In this document: piece by piece, positions 26,601 to 33,978 of the stretch
Numbering within the stretch: position 1 is the stretch's first letter
Layout of the letters: each line of letters starts with the position of its first letter
From: Sphingomonas sp. Leaf230
GTDB lineage: Bacteria; Pseudomonadota; Alphaproteobacteria; Sphingomonadales; Sphingomonadaceae
NCBI RefSeq assembly: GCF_001421745.1
Contig: NZ_LMKW01000008.1
Span: 373,027-437,026, forward strand
DNA: 64,000 nt
Direction: 5' to 3'
Notes under the pieces: generated by a model
What the model was told of the DNA's origin: nothing
The model's database searches: none
The model's input: only the letters and a program-made list of their open reading frames with translations
Made by a program: the position numbers and the translations under genes

Positions 26601-29108
26601 CGCATAGCATCGCTCGTCGGCGACCGTCGCCGGGGACATTCTGGCGAACGGATGCTCGGCGAGGCTGTCGAGACCGAACGCATCGCCGACCGTCCGATGG
26701 ATACGATCGGCCAACGCACGATTTGCGTCCCATTCCACCAGCGGCGGCAAGCGCTCGCGGATCGCGGGATCGGCCTCGGTCGGCTCGGGCAGCGCGAGCA
26801 TTCGTCGGATCATCGCCCGCAGCGTGACCGTCGAGTCCGTCGGCAGATGCGCCATCGCCCGATCGAACGCCGCGATCCGGCCGAGATGCTGCGACAGCGC
26901 CGCGACCGTCCGATCGCGGGTGGCGCGATGATGGTCGATCGCATCGTCGGCCTTGTTCCAGCTTTCGTAGCAATCCTTCAGATCGAGGACGAAGCTCTTC
27001 TTGTCCTCCTGCGAATCATGAATCAGGCACGCCAACCGATCGAGCCCGGCCTGTTTCAACCGGTTGAACACGACGTCGAGCGCGGCGCGCTTCTCGCACA
27101 CGAACAGCACGCGTTTGCCGCGCGCGGCATAGTCCGCGATCAGGTTGGTGATGGTCTGCGACTTGCCGGTGCCGGGCGGCCCCTGGATGATGAAGCTGCG
27201 CCCGGTCCGCGCCATCGAGACGGCCGCCTCCTGCGTCGCATCGGCGGGCACTACGCTCCACAGGTCGGACGGTGCGAGCGGTGGCGGCGGCGAGGCCTCG
27301 ATCGGGCGCGGCTCGATCGAGAACACCGTGTCGAACGACGGCGGCGTGACCCGGTCGTCGATCAGCTGGGTATAGTCGCGCACCAGCGACATCTTCTTGT
27401 AGTTGAAGTTCGCCAGCGTGACCTGCGTCAGGTCGATTTCCCACGAGAACCGGTGACCTTCGCCACCGGCCAGCGCGAAGGACGTCGCTTCGGCCTCCGC
27501 CGCCATGCGATCGGGCCGTGGCGGCATCGCCGCCCCCACCGCAATCCGTTGGGGCAGCGGGCTCGGCTTCACGTATTTCTCGAACAAGGCGAGCCCGAGC
27601 GGCCGGTAATCGTCGCGATCGTAGCTGAACTCGGGTCGCGTGATTCCCTGGCTGCCGGCCGTCGCGCCGCGACGACGCTGGAACACACGCAACCGCTGAA
27701 CGGCCTTCTGGTGGATCAGCTGAATTTCCGGCTTGGTCTTCAACGCGAGCGCCACGCCGGGCTCGGTGCGCTGGATCTGCGCGAGCAGGTCTGCCTGGAT
27801 TTCCGCAATCGACGTCTGCGACAGGTCGACCCGCTCGGGCAACTGGATATCGTATAGCTGCCGCAGGTAATGGCGGAGCGCCGGGTTGAACTCGGCCTCG
27901 GTGTCGGCAATTTGCAACGAATATTGATCGCGCACGCCCTTATGCTTGGCGACCTCGACCGGCAGCCATAGCAACGGCGACTGGATGCGTTCGTCCGGCG
28001 ACTCCTTCAGATTGTGCCAGTGCAGATAGGCGACGACAAGCCGGAGATGGCTGAAGCCATATTCGGCGCGGTCGCGTCGCGTCTCCTGAATGACCCGGTC
28101 GAACGCCGATGGCAGATAGGGCTGGTCCTCGAACCGCAGCCATTTCGCGAGGCTGACCTTGCCGCCGCCCAGAACCTCGGCGGCGAACTTGCCATCCCAG
28201 GTGCAGAGCTGTTCGGCACGGATCGATTCGAGACGCATCACCATCGGTACGCTGGCAACGGTCAGGTTCACCGTCGCCTGGGTCGGGCGGAAATGGATCA
28301 GGCGGTTGCGACGCGAGAGGTCGAACAGACGATCGCGCAGATGCGAGAGGACAGCCGCGCGGCGGCTCGGCACGCCGGTCGCCCCCGCCAGAACGCGGTT
28401 CACATCCAGCCCGACCGGCTGATCGCGATAGTCTTCCAACCGGCTTGCCGCCGCCATCAGGTCGCTGGCGCGTTCGTGCCGGTTGAGCGCGGTCATCTCG
28501 CCGATCAGCGACGCGATCACCGGATGCAACGCGCCGTTGAGCCTGAACAGATTGCCTTGGTCGGCGGAGAAGCGCCTGACGTCGGTCTCGTCGTTGAAGT
28601 CGAGCCCGCACGCGAGGCTGGCAAGGATCAGCCCGATCGAGAAGATATCGGTCTGCTCGTCGTGATGGCCGACCTGCTCCTCCCAGCTCCGATAGCCGAT
28701 TTGGTATGCGGGGTTCACCGCTTCCCGCAGGTCGGCATCCGGCCTTTCCCCATCCGGGCCGCCGGCGCGCAGATCGTCGACTTGCGATCCCGTCTCGATG
28801 TCGGTTGTGACGCGGTATTCGCCGACCACCCGTAACGCCGACGAGACGCGCGGCTGCGCAGCACGGATGCCCGCTTCGTTCAGTTGCAGCGGACGCCCAT
28901 CGGGGCGGGCGAGCGCGAGTTCGCCATCGCGATCGACCACCGCCTCGTCGCCAAGCTCCGCGACCAGTCCGCGCGCGTGCAGCGCGCCGACCTCGCGCAT
29001 CAACGGCAGCACCGCGCGCAACAGATCCTCGGACGGCACGCTACCGCCATCGGCGGCCAGACGCTGGCGCAGCGTAACGGCGGGCTGCATCGAGACGGGC
29101 TGGGTCAT
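23652..29108 (-). CDS. Giant multidomain protein: kinase-like + DUF4011 + SF1 helicase + REase-like + WGR
   Basis: The protein has 1818 residues. Residues 25-235 resemble the C-lobe of a Ser/Thr kinase (LHARGLVAELGDEAVVDRDG in place of the HRD loop; QIGYRSWEE and QTDIFSIGLILASLACG for the APE and alpha-F region), but catalytic residues and the N-lobe are missing. Residues 245-620 fit DUF4011. A COG1112-type SF1 helicase follows: Walker A GPPGTGKS (643-650), a long insertion (about 710-1180), Walker B VVIFDEAS (1268-1275), VVVGDEMQLPP, YRSRSEALISFSN, VQGDERDV and RLNVIFSRAR (1540-1549). Residues 1612-1705 look like an MTES_1575/Vsr-type endonuclease fold, with Asp1643. Residues 1751-1815 form a WGR-like domain (VYGRRGTKGS). 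It overlaps the upstream metallopeptidase gene by 4 nt. This set recalls Mokosh type I and other helicase defence proteins, but the combination matches no named system I know. Confidence 0.85.
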   Translation of the reverse strand: MTQPVSMQPAVTLRQRLAADGGSVPSEDLLRAVLPLMREVGALHARGLVAELGDEAVVDRDGELALARPDGRPLQLNEAGIRAAQPRVSSALRVVGEYRVTTDIETGSQVDDLRAGGPDGERPDADLREAVNPAYQIGYRSWEEQVGHHDEQTDIFSIGLILASLACGLDFNDETDVRRFSADQGNLFRLNGALHPVIASLIGEMTALNRHERASDLMAAASRLEDYRDQPVGLDVNRVLAGATGVPSRRAAVLSHLRDRLFDLSRRNRLIHFRPTQATVNLTVASVPMVMRLESIRAEQLCTWDGKFAAEVLGGGKVSLAKWLRFEDQPYLPSAFDRVIQETRRDRAEYGFSHLRLVVAYLHWHNLKESPDERIQSPLLWLPVEVAKHKGVRDQYSLQIADTEAEFNPALRHYLRQLYDIQLPERVDLSQTSIAEIQADLLAQIQRTEPGVALALKTKPEIQLIHQKAVQRLRVFQRRRGATAGSQGITRPEFSYDRDDYRPLGLALFEKYVKPSPLPQRIAVGAAMPPRPDRMAAEAEATSFALAGGEGHRFSWEIDLTQVTLANFNYKKMSLVRDYTQLIDDRVTPPSFDTVFSIEPRPIEASPPPPLAPSDLWSVVPADATQEAAVSMARTGRSFIIQGPPGTGKSQTITNLIADYAARGKRVLFVCEKRAALDVVFNRLKQAGLDRLACLIHDSQEDKKSFVLDLKDCYESWNKADDAIDHHRATRDRTVAALSQHLGRIAAFDRAMAHLPTDSTVTLRAMIRRMLALPEPTEADPAIRERLPPLVEWDANRALADRIHRTVGDAFGLDSLAEHPFARMSPATVADERCYAQVSAMVADGVQLFDRIDPMLEDDGTLVSGDTSLADALVVVRSASAAVQTNLAGNLDLLDPTSAASREFRDASAAFAAAASKHAAAADAAGHWTDPLSPEDAQAALDQARRQEPGFFKFLSGTWNRLKRTIHERYDFSAHAVEPSITAVLERLVARQAAAAEDTAARATLNARFGTNDADALAALRDRWSDDAAPVLVRRLVAHAQASADPAATLVREARASAAIEALAALCDRHLVDGQAMTLSALAEAMRDMREGLDDLPDLLPLLRAADQAGPRVAFALRTMTLDPARIEALVLDEAISRALRAEAALHRFDAAQLASSARRAARAGEILQDDNAACIRATAQRKFRDHVRQSTLSVTQLDGAGRQAKKIYATGRRELEHEFGKTMRYRSIRDLSDDETGVVVNDLKPVWLMSPLSVSDTLPLQADLFDVVIFDEASQIPIEEAVPALSRAPQIVVVGDEMQLPPTSFFAAARDEDEMQVTAEEDGQTMAILLDAASLLAQAARSLPATLLAWHYRSRSEALISFSNAAFYDGRLVTIPDRTIAETGASPTAVRSDDESAPVDSVDRLLARAISYHPVADGLYDKRANLPEARLIAAMVRDLLGRETGLSIGIVAFSEAQQTEIENALDALAAEDPAFAALIEAEYVREDDGQVNGLFVKNLENVQGDERDVILLSICYAPDRTGRMAMNFGPINQRGGEKRLNVIFSRARHHMAIVSTIRAEAITNTHNDGARALRTFLSFAEAQARGDGPHGQAILATLNPEAQRIFSRAPAPDPLRDALAAALRARGHVVQEYVGSASFRCDLAIVAPDGKSHALAILLDGDAGDAIADRYVFQPTILRRFGWRVIDIPSHAWLRQPEAVIAQIEAALRGDENAVDDDPFEPGSALPLPVIPVPSPVPEAPAAKTSAEGFTTFEFTQGSSDKFWKIAVNGTEVTVVYGRRGTKGSSVVKTYETPERAAREANKLTLEKTRKGYVETS

Positions 29109-30304
29109 GCGGAAACCTTGTCGAGCGGCGCGAGGAGGCGGGTGATCGCTTGGCGGTTCATCTTGAGATCGCGCTTGAGCGCCTCGCGAAACGCAGCGAG
29201 CCCGTCATAGTCCTGGGCGAGCCGGGCACCGGCCACGAGCATCGCATCGCGGTCGTCGGGATCGGCCATCGCCAGATCGAAGCTGAGCGCGATCAGATAT
29301 TCGCGCGTTGCCGCATCGATCCTGGCCGGAGCCAGCGCGGCGGCGTCGATCGGTGTCTCGTCGGGTCCCCAGTCTGGGAAGTAGCGCCGCAGCTGCGCCG
29401 CTACCGCCTCGCCCCTCGCCGCCGGGTCCTTGGCAAGCCTGGCGAGGACGGCGCGCGTCATCGCGGTCATGTCCTGCTGTCGCAGCAGGTCCAGCGTCGC
29501 GATCGACAGCGGCCCGCGGATGCGTTCGGTCAGCCATTCCTCCAGGTCGACGTCCGCCCGCCACCATTTGTCGAGCGCCTGCGCGCGCAGGAATATCTCC
29601 GGATGCGTGACGCCCTCCGCCACCGGCTTGGTCGCCTCGAGTTCGGCCGCCTGTCGCAGATACGCCTCGGCGTCGACGCTCAGCAAGCCGGTCATCGTCT
29701 TGACCAACGTCGCGATCGCGGGCGCTGTGGCGTTTGCGGCAACCGCGCCGCCGCGATCGGCATAGAGTTCGGTTGAGAGCCGGTAGATCCGCGCTGTCTC
29801 CGCATGGCTGGGGGCTGCGTTCGGATAGGCCAGCACATGATCGAGAACCGTGGTGGCGACGTGATAGATCCCGCCCTCGATCGACCAGAGCTTGTAGTGC
29901 GCCAGTTCGTGACCGAACAACGCGACACGCTCCACGCGCGACAGTTTTTCCAGCACGGGGCCGTACAGCACGAGGTGGATTTCCCCGGGCACATACCAGA
30001 GCGCGGCGTTCATCGTGGTGTCGGGCGCCTGATAGATCGTCACCGGCGCCTCGACCGCCAGCACTGCCAGCACGGCGCGACAATCCTCGTAGATCTCGGG
30101 ATGCGCCGCGGCGTCGAGCCGGTAATTCTGCCGCAACAACGTCGCCCGCACCTCTTCGACCTGCTCCCCACGCGTCTCCTGCGCCATCGCCCAAGCCCAG
30201 ATCTCAGGCTCCGACGTGGTCAGGTATCCGACGACCGCACGATGATACGCAAGCGGCTCGAGTGTTGGTACAACGGTCAAATTCAGTCCCCCGGCTGCCG
30301 CCAC
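29105..30304 (-). CDS. M48-like zinc metallopeptidase coupled to the giant helicase
   Basis: The protein has 399 residues and no signal peptide or clear membrane segment, so it is probably cytosolic. Residues 128-140 hold ALFGHELAHYKLW, a HExxH zinc site (His132, Glu133, His136). A third ligand is likely Glu179 in STELYADRGG, which is the M48/gluzincin layout (E-x3-D after the HExxH helix). The N-terminal half includes VTIYQAPDTTMNAALWYVPGEIHLVL, the edge strands M48 domains use ahead of the zinc helix. The C-terminal 200 residues are helical and unassigned (DLEEWLTERIRGPLSIATLDLL). The GTG start at 30304 has AGGAA upstream. It ends in ATGA overlapping the helicase gene, so both proteins are made together. 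Its substrate is unknown; it could be a proteolytic effector or processor. Confidence 0.8.
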   Translation of the reverse strand: MAAAGGLNLTVVPTLEPLAYHRAVVGYLTTSEPEIWAWAMAQETRGEQVEEVRATLLRQNYRLDAAAHPEIYEDCRAVLAVLAVEAPVTIYQAPDTTMNAALWYVPGEIHLVLYGPVLEKLSRVERVALFGHELAHYKLWSIEGGIYHVATTVLDHVLAYPNAAPSHAETARIYRLSTELYADRGGAVAANATAPAIATLVKTMTGLLSVDAEAYLRQAAELEATKPVAEGVTHPEIFLRAQALDKWWRADVDLEEWLTERIRGPLSIATLDLLRQQDMTAMTRAVLARLAKDPAARGEAVAAQLRRYFPDWGPDETPIDAAALAPARIDAATREYLIALSFDLAMADPDDRDAMLVAGARLAQDYDGLAAFREALKRDLKMNRQAITRLLAPLDKVSA

Positions 30305-30995
30305 CCTAGGTTCCTGCCAACGTTCGTCCAGCCACGTCTTTCCCGGAACGGACGTTTCCGGTTGGTAAGGGATCTGCGGGAGCCATCGGCTTTTACCTTC
30401 GGTTAGATTTAGCGCGCTGATTTGCCGCCTCAGCGTCGTTCCTCACAACGATGCATGGTTCGAAGAAATCTGCGTCTGGAACCGTCCGGCAGTGCCGATC
30501 CCTTAATAAGGCAGCATCGTCAACGTAATCCTCGAATAGCGCGAAAACGTTCAAAAGAGCGGGGCAGCCAATAGCCGCCGTCTGATCACAAACACTATAA
30601 GCATGCCTAAAAGACATCCGTCATTAGTCCTCGGAAATCAGTCAATGCAGTTACGGACATCCAACGGCAGTTATGAGTACCCCGCTCTAAAAGTCGCCCT
30701 GTAACAATTCTGGATGCCGGTTTGGCACCGCCATACTGTCTACGAACACGGTAATTCCGAGGACGGCATCGACCGTCCCAGTATGCGGCCCCGCACCTTA
30801 ACTCCGTCCAGTGCTCGGAACACCCGCTTCAAGCCCGGGCTCCCGAAGCAACGTCAGAAAATGGAGGGGACCAGAGTAAGCGTACGCCGCAAAACGATCA
30901 CAGCGCTGCAACACGTGGGCATTACCAATAGCCGTCACCGCGGCATTCGAGGCTCGGCGAGATCGCCAGCTAGCGGGTCGGTGAGTTGGCAAAAA
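30305..30995. other. Gene-poor, AT-richer stretch between the helicase/peptidase pair and tRNA-Ser
   Basis: About 690 bp without a convincing gene. A 74-codon frame on the minus strand (30393-30617, starting MSFRHAYSVCDQTAA) is the best small candidate, but it has no well-spaced ribosome site and no recognisable motif. The stretch from about 30400 to 30720 is visibly less GC-rich than the rest of the window, as is common at the edge of acquired DNA next to a tRNA. I see no integrase, direct repeat of the tRNA end, or insertion sequence here. Confidence 0.5.
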
Positions 30996-31088
30996 TGGCG
31001 GAGACGGAGGGATTCGAACCCTCGGTACCAGTAAACCCGGTACGGCGGTTTAGCAAACCGCTGGTTTCAGCCACTCACCCACGTCTCC
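30996..31088 (-). tRNA. tRNA-Ser (anticodon GCU)
   Basis: On the minus strand the acceptor GGAGACG pairs with CGTCTCC, followed by G and an encoded CCA (30996-30998). The D-arm (GTGGGTGAGTGGCTGAAACC) is followed by an anticodon stem-loop with GCGGTTTGCTAAACCGC, giving anticodon GCU for AGC/AGU codons. Then come a long class II variable arm (GTACCGGGTTTACTGGTAC) and the T-arm with GGTTCGAATCC. The long variable arm and the discriminator G fix it as serine. A pseudo-protein ending in RRDSNPRYQ on the plus strand is only the antisense of this tRNA. Confidence 0.97.
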
Positions 31089-31280
31089 GGCTGCAGCAGA
31101 TGCGGGGCTATAGCGAGGGTAGGGCGAAGGGGCAACGCCTGTAATGGCGTCCAGCGCGTTATTCGTCATTCTCTGGATTCACTCAGCTCTTCGTCCCGGC
31201 CTGCCCGGCCATTCACTCGAATTAGCCCAAATTCGACAGGCTCGCGCCCATCGTTCATTGCACGGCAAGCCCTGCGCTGG

Positions 31281-31303
31281 TTAACTCGTCGCTTAGGGGT
31301 TAA
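31281..31303 (+). promoter_or_regulatory. Possible CtrA boxes upstream of eipA
   Basis: TTAA-N7-CTTA at 31281-31295, followed by GGTTAACC with TTAA at 31300-31303, lies about 75 bp before the eipA start. The first matches the CtrA consensus TTAA-N7-TTAA at 7 of 8 defined positions. In Brucella the eipA gene is reported to be under CtrA control, which makes the match more believable. It is still only a short motif seen by eye. Confidence 0.4.
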
Positions 31304-31373
31304 CCCGTGGCGCAGCGGTTGACGGCCCTGCTTCGGGGCGCCTTCTGTGTTTGCGATGGGTTTGGGGATCGAC

Positions 31374-32156
31374 ATGCGTAGCTTCTGGCTTGGCCTTGGT
31401 GCCATTGCGACGGCCGTTTGCGGGAGTGCCGTGGGTGGCGCGGCGAGCGCGTCCGCGCAGGTCCGCACGATCGATCCCAACCAGGCGATCGACGGCGATC
31501 TCGCGCCGCGCGCCTATCAGCCCCCCTCGCGTCCGCAGGCAACGCAGCCGTCGCGCCCGGCCGCACCTGACCCCGCCTATCCGGAGACCCCGGTCCAGGA
31601 CTCCGCGCCGCCCGTCACGACGACCACCACCCGCCCCCCGGAAACGCGCGCCGAGGCGACGATGCAGGCCGCCGATACCTATGAGCGCGACGATCTGCTC
31701 GCGGCAGGCGAAGGCGTGTTCGGCAAGGGCGCCGCCGGGCTGGGCGGCCTCCTCGAAAAGATCCTCAAGGACCAGGGTCAGCCCAACGCGTACATCGCCG
31801 GGCGAGAGGCGTCGGGCGCGTTCATCCTCGGCGTCCGCTACGGGTCTGGGATCATGAGCCACAAGGTCGAGGGCCAGCAGCCGGTCTACTGGACCGGTCC
31901 TTCGGTCGGCTTCGATGTCGGCGGCGACGCGAACAAGGTCTTCGTGCTGGTCTACAACCTCTATGACACCGAAGAACTCTACAAACGCTTCCCAGCAGTC
32001 GAAGGCCGCCTGTACCTAGTCGGTGGGTTCGCCGCGACGTACTTGAGGCGCGGCAACGTCGTCCTGATCCCCATCCGCCTTGGCGTCGGCTGGCGCGCGG
32101 GTGTGAACGTCGGGTATATGAATATTACGCACAAGAGCAGGTGGCTGCCGTTTTAG
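31374..32156 (+). CDS. eipA: EipA-family (DUF1134) periplasmic envelope protein
   Basis: The 260-residue protein has a signal peptide (MRSFWLGLGAIATAVCGS ... ASAQ, cut at about residue 31) and a Pro/Thr-rich linker (about 45-95). A single DUF1134 domain to the end contains GVFGKGAAGLGGLLEKILKD, GREASGAFILGVRYGSG, YWTGPSVGFDVGGDANKVF, VEGRLYLVGGFAATY and IPIRLGVGWRAGVNVGYMN. This small beta-barrel-like fold is conserved across alphaproteobacteria. In Brucella and Caulobacter, EipA is needed for envelope integrity. ATG 31374 is chosen because it begins the signal peptide; the frame is open nine codons upstream. It is a single-gene unit, with GC-rich hairpins downstream (32157-32334) and no gene there. 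Confidence 0.88.
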   Translation: MRSFWLGLGAIATAVCGSAVGGAASASAQVRTIDPNQAIDGDLAPRAYQPPSRPQATQPSRPAAPDPAYPETPVQDSAPPVTTTTTRPPETRAEATMQAADTYERDDLLAAGEGVFGKGAAGLGGLLEKILKDQGQPNAYIAGREASGAFILGVRYGSGIMSHKVEGQQPVYWTGPSVGFDVGGDANKVFVLVYNLYDTEELYKRFPAVEGRLYLVGGFAATYLRRGNVVLIPIRLGVGWRAGVNVGYMNITHKSRWLPF

Positions 32157-32334
32157 GCGCAGTCGGGCAGCCGGCCACGCCCGGCTGACTCCGACAAGCC
32201 CGGCCGGCGGGGCAAGGCCCCGTCCGACGACGTGGGCTTTGCCCACGGCGCGCGCCCACAACTCACCGTAGCTTGGCGCCACTGCACCCAAGCCCAAAAG
32301 TTGACGCCCGCCCCGCAAACGCTACCCCCGGCAA

Positions 32335-32676
32335 ATGGCAAAACCTGACCGCCTCGCCCGTCTAGACGCCCAGCGCGAAGACCTCGAAACCGACTACCGC
32401 GAAACGCTGATCGCAGCCCTCGAGAAGACCGCCGCCGGTTCGCTGGGCCTGTTCGACCGCACCCCGGATCGCCGCGTCCGCGCCGCGATCGCCCCGACGA
32501 TCGACGCGCTCACCGAGATAGGCACCGACATCGACTCCATGCGCGAACGCTTGATGCTCGAACCCTTCGCACTCCACCGCGACTTCTTCGCCGCGCGAGG
32601 CCCGGTCAGCGCTAGTGCGGTCGGCGAGCAGAAGGAAGCGCGGCTGTGGCTCGATCGGCTGAAGGCAGGCCTGTAG
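32335..32676 (+). CDS. Conserved hypothetical protein (113 residues)
   Basis: A small, soluble, probably all-helical protein (MAKPDRLARLDAQREDLETD ... KEARLWLDRLKAGL) with a high share of Arg, Asp and Glu in heptad-like spacing. It has no signal peptide, Cys cluster or known catalytic motif. The length, normal codon use and neat position between eipA and pyrC support a real gene, probably one restricted to sphingomonads. It has no strong ribosome site in view. Function cannot be assigned. Confidence 0.6.
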   Translation: MAKPDRLARLDAQREDLETDYRETLIAALEKTAAGSLGLFDRTPDRRVRAAIAPTIDALTEIGTDIDSMRERLMLEPFALHRDFFAARGPVSASAVGEQKEARLWLDRLKAGL

Positions 32677-32693
32677 CAGTAGATACCAGCCGC

Positions 32694-32778
32694 CCGTCAT
32701 CCTGACGAAAGTCGGGATCCAGAGCCACAAACGTCGACATGCATCGCTCTGGATCCTGGGTCGAGCCCAGGACGACGG
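32694..32778. repeat. Imperfect inverted repeat downstream of the hypothetical gene
   Basis: CCGTCATCCTGACGAAAGTC...GGATCCAGAG on the left is mirrored by CTCTGGATCC...CCCAGGACGACGG on the right. It is a typical alphaproteobacterial intergenic palindrome of the 'GTCATCC...GGATCCAGAG' kind and may serve both flanking convergent genes as a terminator. Confidence 0.55.
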
Positions 32779-32810
32779 AGCGTCGGGGGCATACTGCGAT
32801 CGAAGGTATT

Positions 32811-33845
32811 TTACCTCTCGAATCGCCACCCGACATTGGTTCCCGCAAGGAACGGCACCACCGCCGCATCCCCCGCGCCGACCGAAGCCGGCACCGCGAC
32901 GTCGCCGCGCACCAACGTCACCGTCCCCTCGTTCAACGGCAAGCCGTAGAACCGCGCGCCATGCTCCGACGCAAACCCCTCGAACTTGTCGAGCGCGCCC
33001 TCCTCGTCGAATACGCGCAGATACGCCTCCAGCGCGAACGGTGCGTTGAAGATCCCCGCGCACCCACATCCGGATTCCTTCGCCCCGACGACATGAGGCG
33101 CGCTGTCCGTTCCCAGGAAGAACCGCGGCGAACCCGACACCGCCGCGCGCCGCACGGCCAACCGATGCGTCTCGCGCTTCAGTACCGGCAGGCAATACGC
33201 GTGGGGACGAAGCCCGCCGTCGAACAGCGCGTTGCGGTTGATCAGCAGGTGCTGCGGCGTGATGGTCGCCGCGATTGGATGATCAACCTCTGCCACGAAC
33301 GCAGCCGCCTCGGCGGTCGTGATATGCTCCAGCACGATCTTCAGCCCGGGATAATCGCGCACCAGCGGCGTCAGCACGCGCTCGACGAACACCGCCTCCC
33401 GGTCGAAGATGTCGATCGACTTGTCGGTCACCTCGCCGTGGATCAGCAGCGGCATGCCGATCCGCTGCAGCCTCTCCAGCACAGCCGTCAGCGCGCTAAT
33501 GTCGGTAACACCGTGCGCGGAGTTGGTCGTAGCATGCGCGGGGTACAGCTTGCACGCGGTGAACACGCCCTCCGCATGGCCGCGCTCAAGCTCGGCCGGA
33601 TCGGTGCCGTCAGTGAGGTAGCACGTCATCAGCGGCGTGAACGCGACACTGCCGACCGCTGCCATGATCCGACCGCGATACGCCTGCGCCGCCTCGATCG
33701 AGGTCACCGGCGGGGTCAGGTTCGGCATGATGATCGCGCGCGCGAACTGCCGCGCGGTATGCTCCGCGACCGCCTCCAGCATCGCGCCATCGCGCAGGTG
33801 GACGTGCCAGTCATCGGGGCGGCGGATCGTGAGGCGGTCGGTCAT
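32811..33845 (-). CDS. pyrC: Dihydroorotase (type II, PyrC)
   Basis: The 344-residue amidohydrolase cyclises N-carbamoyl-L-aspartate to dihydroorotate in pyrimidine synthesis. The metal-binding HxH is at His14/His16 ([10 protein letters not shown]). Carbamylated Lys lies in [13 protein letters not shown], His ligands in IHGEV and EHITT, and the catalytic Asp in [19 protein letters not shown] and [11 protein letters not shown] are also family marks. Length and motifs match the monofunctional E. coli-type (class II) enzyme. The gene lies alone on the minus strand, divergent from the YgfZ-like gene, with a 133-bp gap that must hold both promoters. Confidence 0.96.
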   Translation of the reverse strand: MTDRLTIRRPDDWHVHLRDGAMLEAVAEHTARQFARAIIMPNLTPPVTSIEAAQAYRGRIMAAVGSVAFTPLMTCYLTDGTDPAELERGHAEGVFTACKLYPAHATTNSAHGVTDISALTAVLERLQRIGMPLLIHGEVTDKSIDIFDREAVFVERVLTPLVRDYPGLKIVLEHITTAEAAAFVAEVDHPIAATITPQHLLINRNALFDGGLRPHAYCLPVLKRETHRLAVRRAAVSGSPRFFLGTDSAPHVVGAKESGCGCAGIFNAPFALEAYLRVFDEEGALDKFEGFASEHGARFYGLPLNEGTVTLVRGDVAVPASVGAGDAAVVPFLAGTNVGWRFER

Positions 33846-33978
33846 GCCGCCTTCCTATCGGCGCACGTGCCCCGACGCCAGACGGACGGGCGCGGGTTTT
33901 CGTCGCATGGGCGGATGCGGCCTTCGGTCGGGATCATACCTTGGTTGGAAATCGCCGCGCACGCACTAGGTGGTACGG

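Noticed and set aside
30393..30617. 74-codon open frame on the minus strand
   Set aside because: No usable ribosome site, no motif and no neighbours; kept only as a note under the gene-poor stretch.
30714..31034. 106-codon open frame ending RRDSNPRYQ
   Set aside because: The ending is the antisense translation of the tRNA-Ser T-arm, a well-known annotation artefact.
30996..31088. Direct repeat of the tRNA-Ser 3' end as an att site
   Set aside because: I looked for the GGAGACGGAGGGATTCGAAC end elsewhere in the window and did not find a second copy.
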